Assembly (NCBI GenBank): GCA_902158745.1
Contig: CABGHH010000096.1
Coordinates: forward strand, 1-6,412
Direction: 5' to 3'
Source: Candidatus Methanolliviera sp. GoM_asphalt
Lineage (GTDB): Archaea; Halobacteriota; Methanoliparia; Methanoliparales; Methanoliparaceae
DNA length: 6,412 nucleotides
The notes beneath the pieces are model-generated. The model had not been told where the DNA came from. It saw only the letters and a program-made list of their open reading frames with translations, and ran no database searches. This document shows, piece after piece, positions 5,282 to 6,412 of this stretch. The translations under genes were made by a program, and so were the position numbers. Within the stretch, counting starts at the first letter, position 1; each line of letters begins with the position of its first letter.

Positions 5282-5851
5282 CTATAATTTGTCTTGTTCA
5301 TAATGCAGTACGGTAATACATTGCGATGTGAGATAAGACGTAGTGCCAAGCGATATTTTCTCGTGTTCAAATCGCTCAACAAACTTCTCTTCTTTTCTCG
5401 GCAGTCCTATGTGGTCGCCGAGGACAAATACAGGTTTCTCTTTTAACTTTACACGTGCTATATCCCCACCTTTTTCATGCAGGATATAAAAGAAGTTCCC
5501 CTCAGATGCTAACTCCACGATTAACTGCTGAAAACTGATTTTGCGTACGCGTATCCCGGGATTCCGCTTCTTTGATGCCAATACTTTCTTTATCCACGCT
5601 GCTATGTTCCTCTCGTCTGGCGATACGTTCCTTAACCTGTCCCCGTAGAAGGAAATAACAACGGGTGGGTTGGGACTGCCGCATGCGACTATATGGATGC
5701 AGGCGTCTCTTCGCAAATCATGACTTATCCACAGTGCATTGCAAACACATCTTGCTATGAGGTCCATTCTACCGCCACTGCCCGGCAGGTCATCTAACGA
5801 GAAATCATAACCTGTAACCGCTTTCCTTGCATATAGAATAAATTGTCTCAT
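5282..5851 (-). CDS. trmY: tRNA (pseudouridine-54 N1)-methyltransferase
   Basis: SPOUT-class methyltransferase that uses S-adenosylmethionine to convert pseudouridine 54 in the tRNA T-loop to N1-methylpseudouridine, the archaeal replacement for ribothymidine. With the ATG at 5851 the protein has 189 residues, the family's usual size. Residues 14-50 (GYDFSLDDLPGSGGRMDLIARCVCNALWISHDLRRD) are the highly conserved N-terminal signature. SPDERNIAAWIKK at 77-89 and VLGDHIGLPRKEEKF at 143-157 (knot and cofactor loop) follow. TSQCITVLHYEQDKL at the C-terminus carries the conserved Cys. A GTG at 5899 would add 16 residues and bring the start to 9 bases from the upstream gene. Neither start has a Shine-Dalgarno; ATG is preferred because family homology begins there. 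It follows a DHH phosphoesterase gene in the same direction, probably in one operon. The TAG stop abuts palindromic element B. Confidence 0.92.
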   Translation of the reverse strand: MRQFILYARKAVTGYDFSLDDLPGSGGRMDLIARCVCNALWISHDLRRDACIHIVACGSPNPPVVISFYGDRLRNVSPDERNIAAWIKKVLASKKRNPGIRVRKISFQQLIVELASEGNFFYILHEKGGDIARVKLKEKPVFVLGDHIGLPRKEEKFVERFEHEKISLGTTSYLTSQCITVLHYEQDKL

Positions 5852-5908
5852 TGCAAATGTCGGTTTTATAACGCTTAAACCCGCGACAATAGAAGACACA
5901 TTTGCGGC

Positions 5909-6412
5909 TTATTCGCTCTTCTCTTCTTTCATAACAGACATGAAACGTTTTGTCACCGCATCTTCGGCAAGTTGTATCAGCGTATCTTTATCCTTTATAC
6001 CACTGAAAATGCCCAGCGGTAATTGTGCCGCCGCCATTGTGGCGTGCCCGCCTGCAGAACCCATTTCCTCAAACGCATGGGCAAACGCATCACCTATATT
6101 CACCCTTATGTCCTTGCTCCTCCCGGAAACGCATATCGTATCCTCGCACAGCCCTATTACAATAGCGGTTGTGATTCCTTCGAGGTTAAGCAGATAATCC
6201 GCAGCCTGAGGGATAGCATCCCGATTCACCACCGCACCCACGTTTGTTATCAAATAACTCCCTTTTATCTTTTTGTGTACTATCGCATTACCTATCACGT
6301 TTAGCATTTCGGTTGACATAGGTGGCGTTTCTATTTGCTCTAAAAGCTCTTTATCTGCCTTTACGTGGAGGAACGCAGCAGCGGAAAAATCCGACGGATG
6401 CGTCTCGCGCTT
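5909..6412 (-). CDS. DHH/DHHA1-family phosphoesterase, 5'-partial
   Basis: The C-terminal 167 residues of a DHH-superfamily protein; the frame is open to the right edge, so the N-terminal DHH catalytic domain lies outside the window. An internal ATG at 6319 exists, but 31 in-frame residues upstream (including HPSDFSAAAFLHVKADKELLEQI) fit the same family, so it is not the start. The visible part has a helical linker, then a DHHA1 domain with a beta strand (TTAIVIGLCEDTICVSGRS), DIRVNIGDAFAHAF and the RNA/nucleotide-binding GSAGGHATMAAAQLPLG motif. This domain is found in RecJ-like nucleases and in oligoribonuclease or cyclic-dinucleotide phosphodiesterases; the exact substrate cannot be decided without the DHH half. 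It lies upstream of trmY, with 9 or 57 bases between them depending on the trmY start, consistent with co-transcription. Confidence 0.85.
   Translation of the reverse strand, partial: KRETHPSDFSAAAFLHVKADKELLEQIETPPMSTEMLNVIGNAIVHKKIKGSYLITNVGAVVNRDAIPQAADYLLNLEGITTAIVIGLCEDTICVSGRSKDIRVNIGDAFAHAFEEMGSAGGHATMAAAQLPLGIFSGIKDKDTLIQLAEDAVTKRFMSVMKEEKSE

Noticed and set aside
5940..6304. Plus-strand open frames opposite the DHH-family gene
   Set aside because: Antisense shadows; the minus strand carries the DHHA1 GGHATMAAAQLPLG motif and continues to the window edge.

Overview
The window is archaeal and almost certainly euryarchaeal. It encodes a CofC-type enzyme of coenzyme F420 synthesis, a Dph6-type diphthamide synthase, a TrmY tRNA methyltransferase and an archaeal L12 (P1-like) ribosomal protein with an Ala-rich hinge and a charged Glu/Lys tail. 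Several genes have a TATA-like box about 25-40 bases before a short leader. F420 plus an IS66-like element fits a methanogen or a methane-oxidising relative such as an ANME lineage, but the lineage is inference.

Layout: (1) 1-1247 is an accessory patch. A large AbiEii-type nucleotidyltransferase toxin gene, cut by the left edge, overlaps the start of a wreck in which the N-terminus of a MntA-like minimal nucleotidyltransferase is joined out of frame to the C-terminus of a HepT-like HEPN (DUF86) protein. An internal deletion appears to have destroyed a MntA/HepT toxin-antitoxin pair. (2) 1276-1974, minus strand, is cofC, with a near-leaderless promoter. (3) 2040-3436 is an IS66-like insertion sequence bounded by a 13-bp perfect inverted repeat. 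Its single transposase gene is complete except for one in-frame TAG inside the zinc-ribbon region. (4) 3636-4331 is a dph6-like gene with its own TATA box. (5) 4426-4523 is a palindromic, MITE-like non-coding element. (6) 4652-4990 is rpl12 with a TATA box, a strong Shine-Dalgarno and a T-rich terminator, but without the rpl10/rpl1/rpl11 genes that usually precede it. (7) 5081-5155 is tRNA-Glu(TTC). (8) 5182-5281 is a second palindromic element with different sequence but the same architecture; it abuts the trmY stop codon. (9) 5282-6412, minus strand, is a probable operon of a DHH/DHHA1 phosphoesterase (cut by the right edge) followed by trmY.

The core genes serve translation and its accuracy: L12 recruits elongation factors, Dph6 completes diphthamide on aEF2, TrmY methylates pseudouridine 54 of tRNA, and tRNA-Glu is a potential TrmY substrate. 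They are interleaved with mobile or decaying material. I see no clear new multi-gene system. The points most worth following are the in-frame amber codon in the transposase (pyrrolysine or nonsense mutation), the MntA/HepT deletion fusion, the orphan rpl12, and the pair of similarly built palindromic elements.
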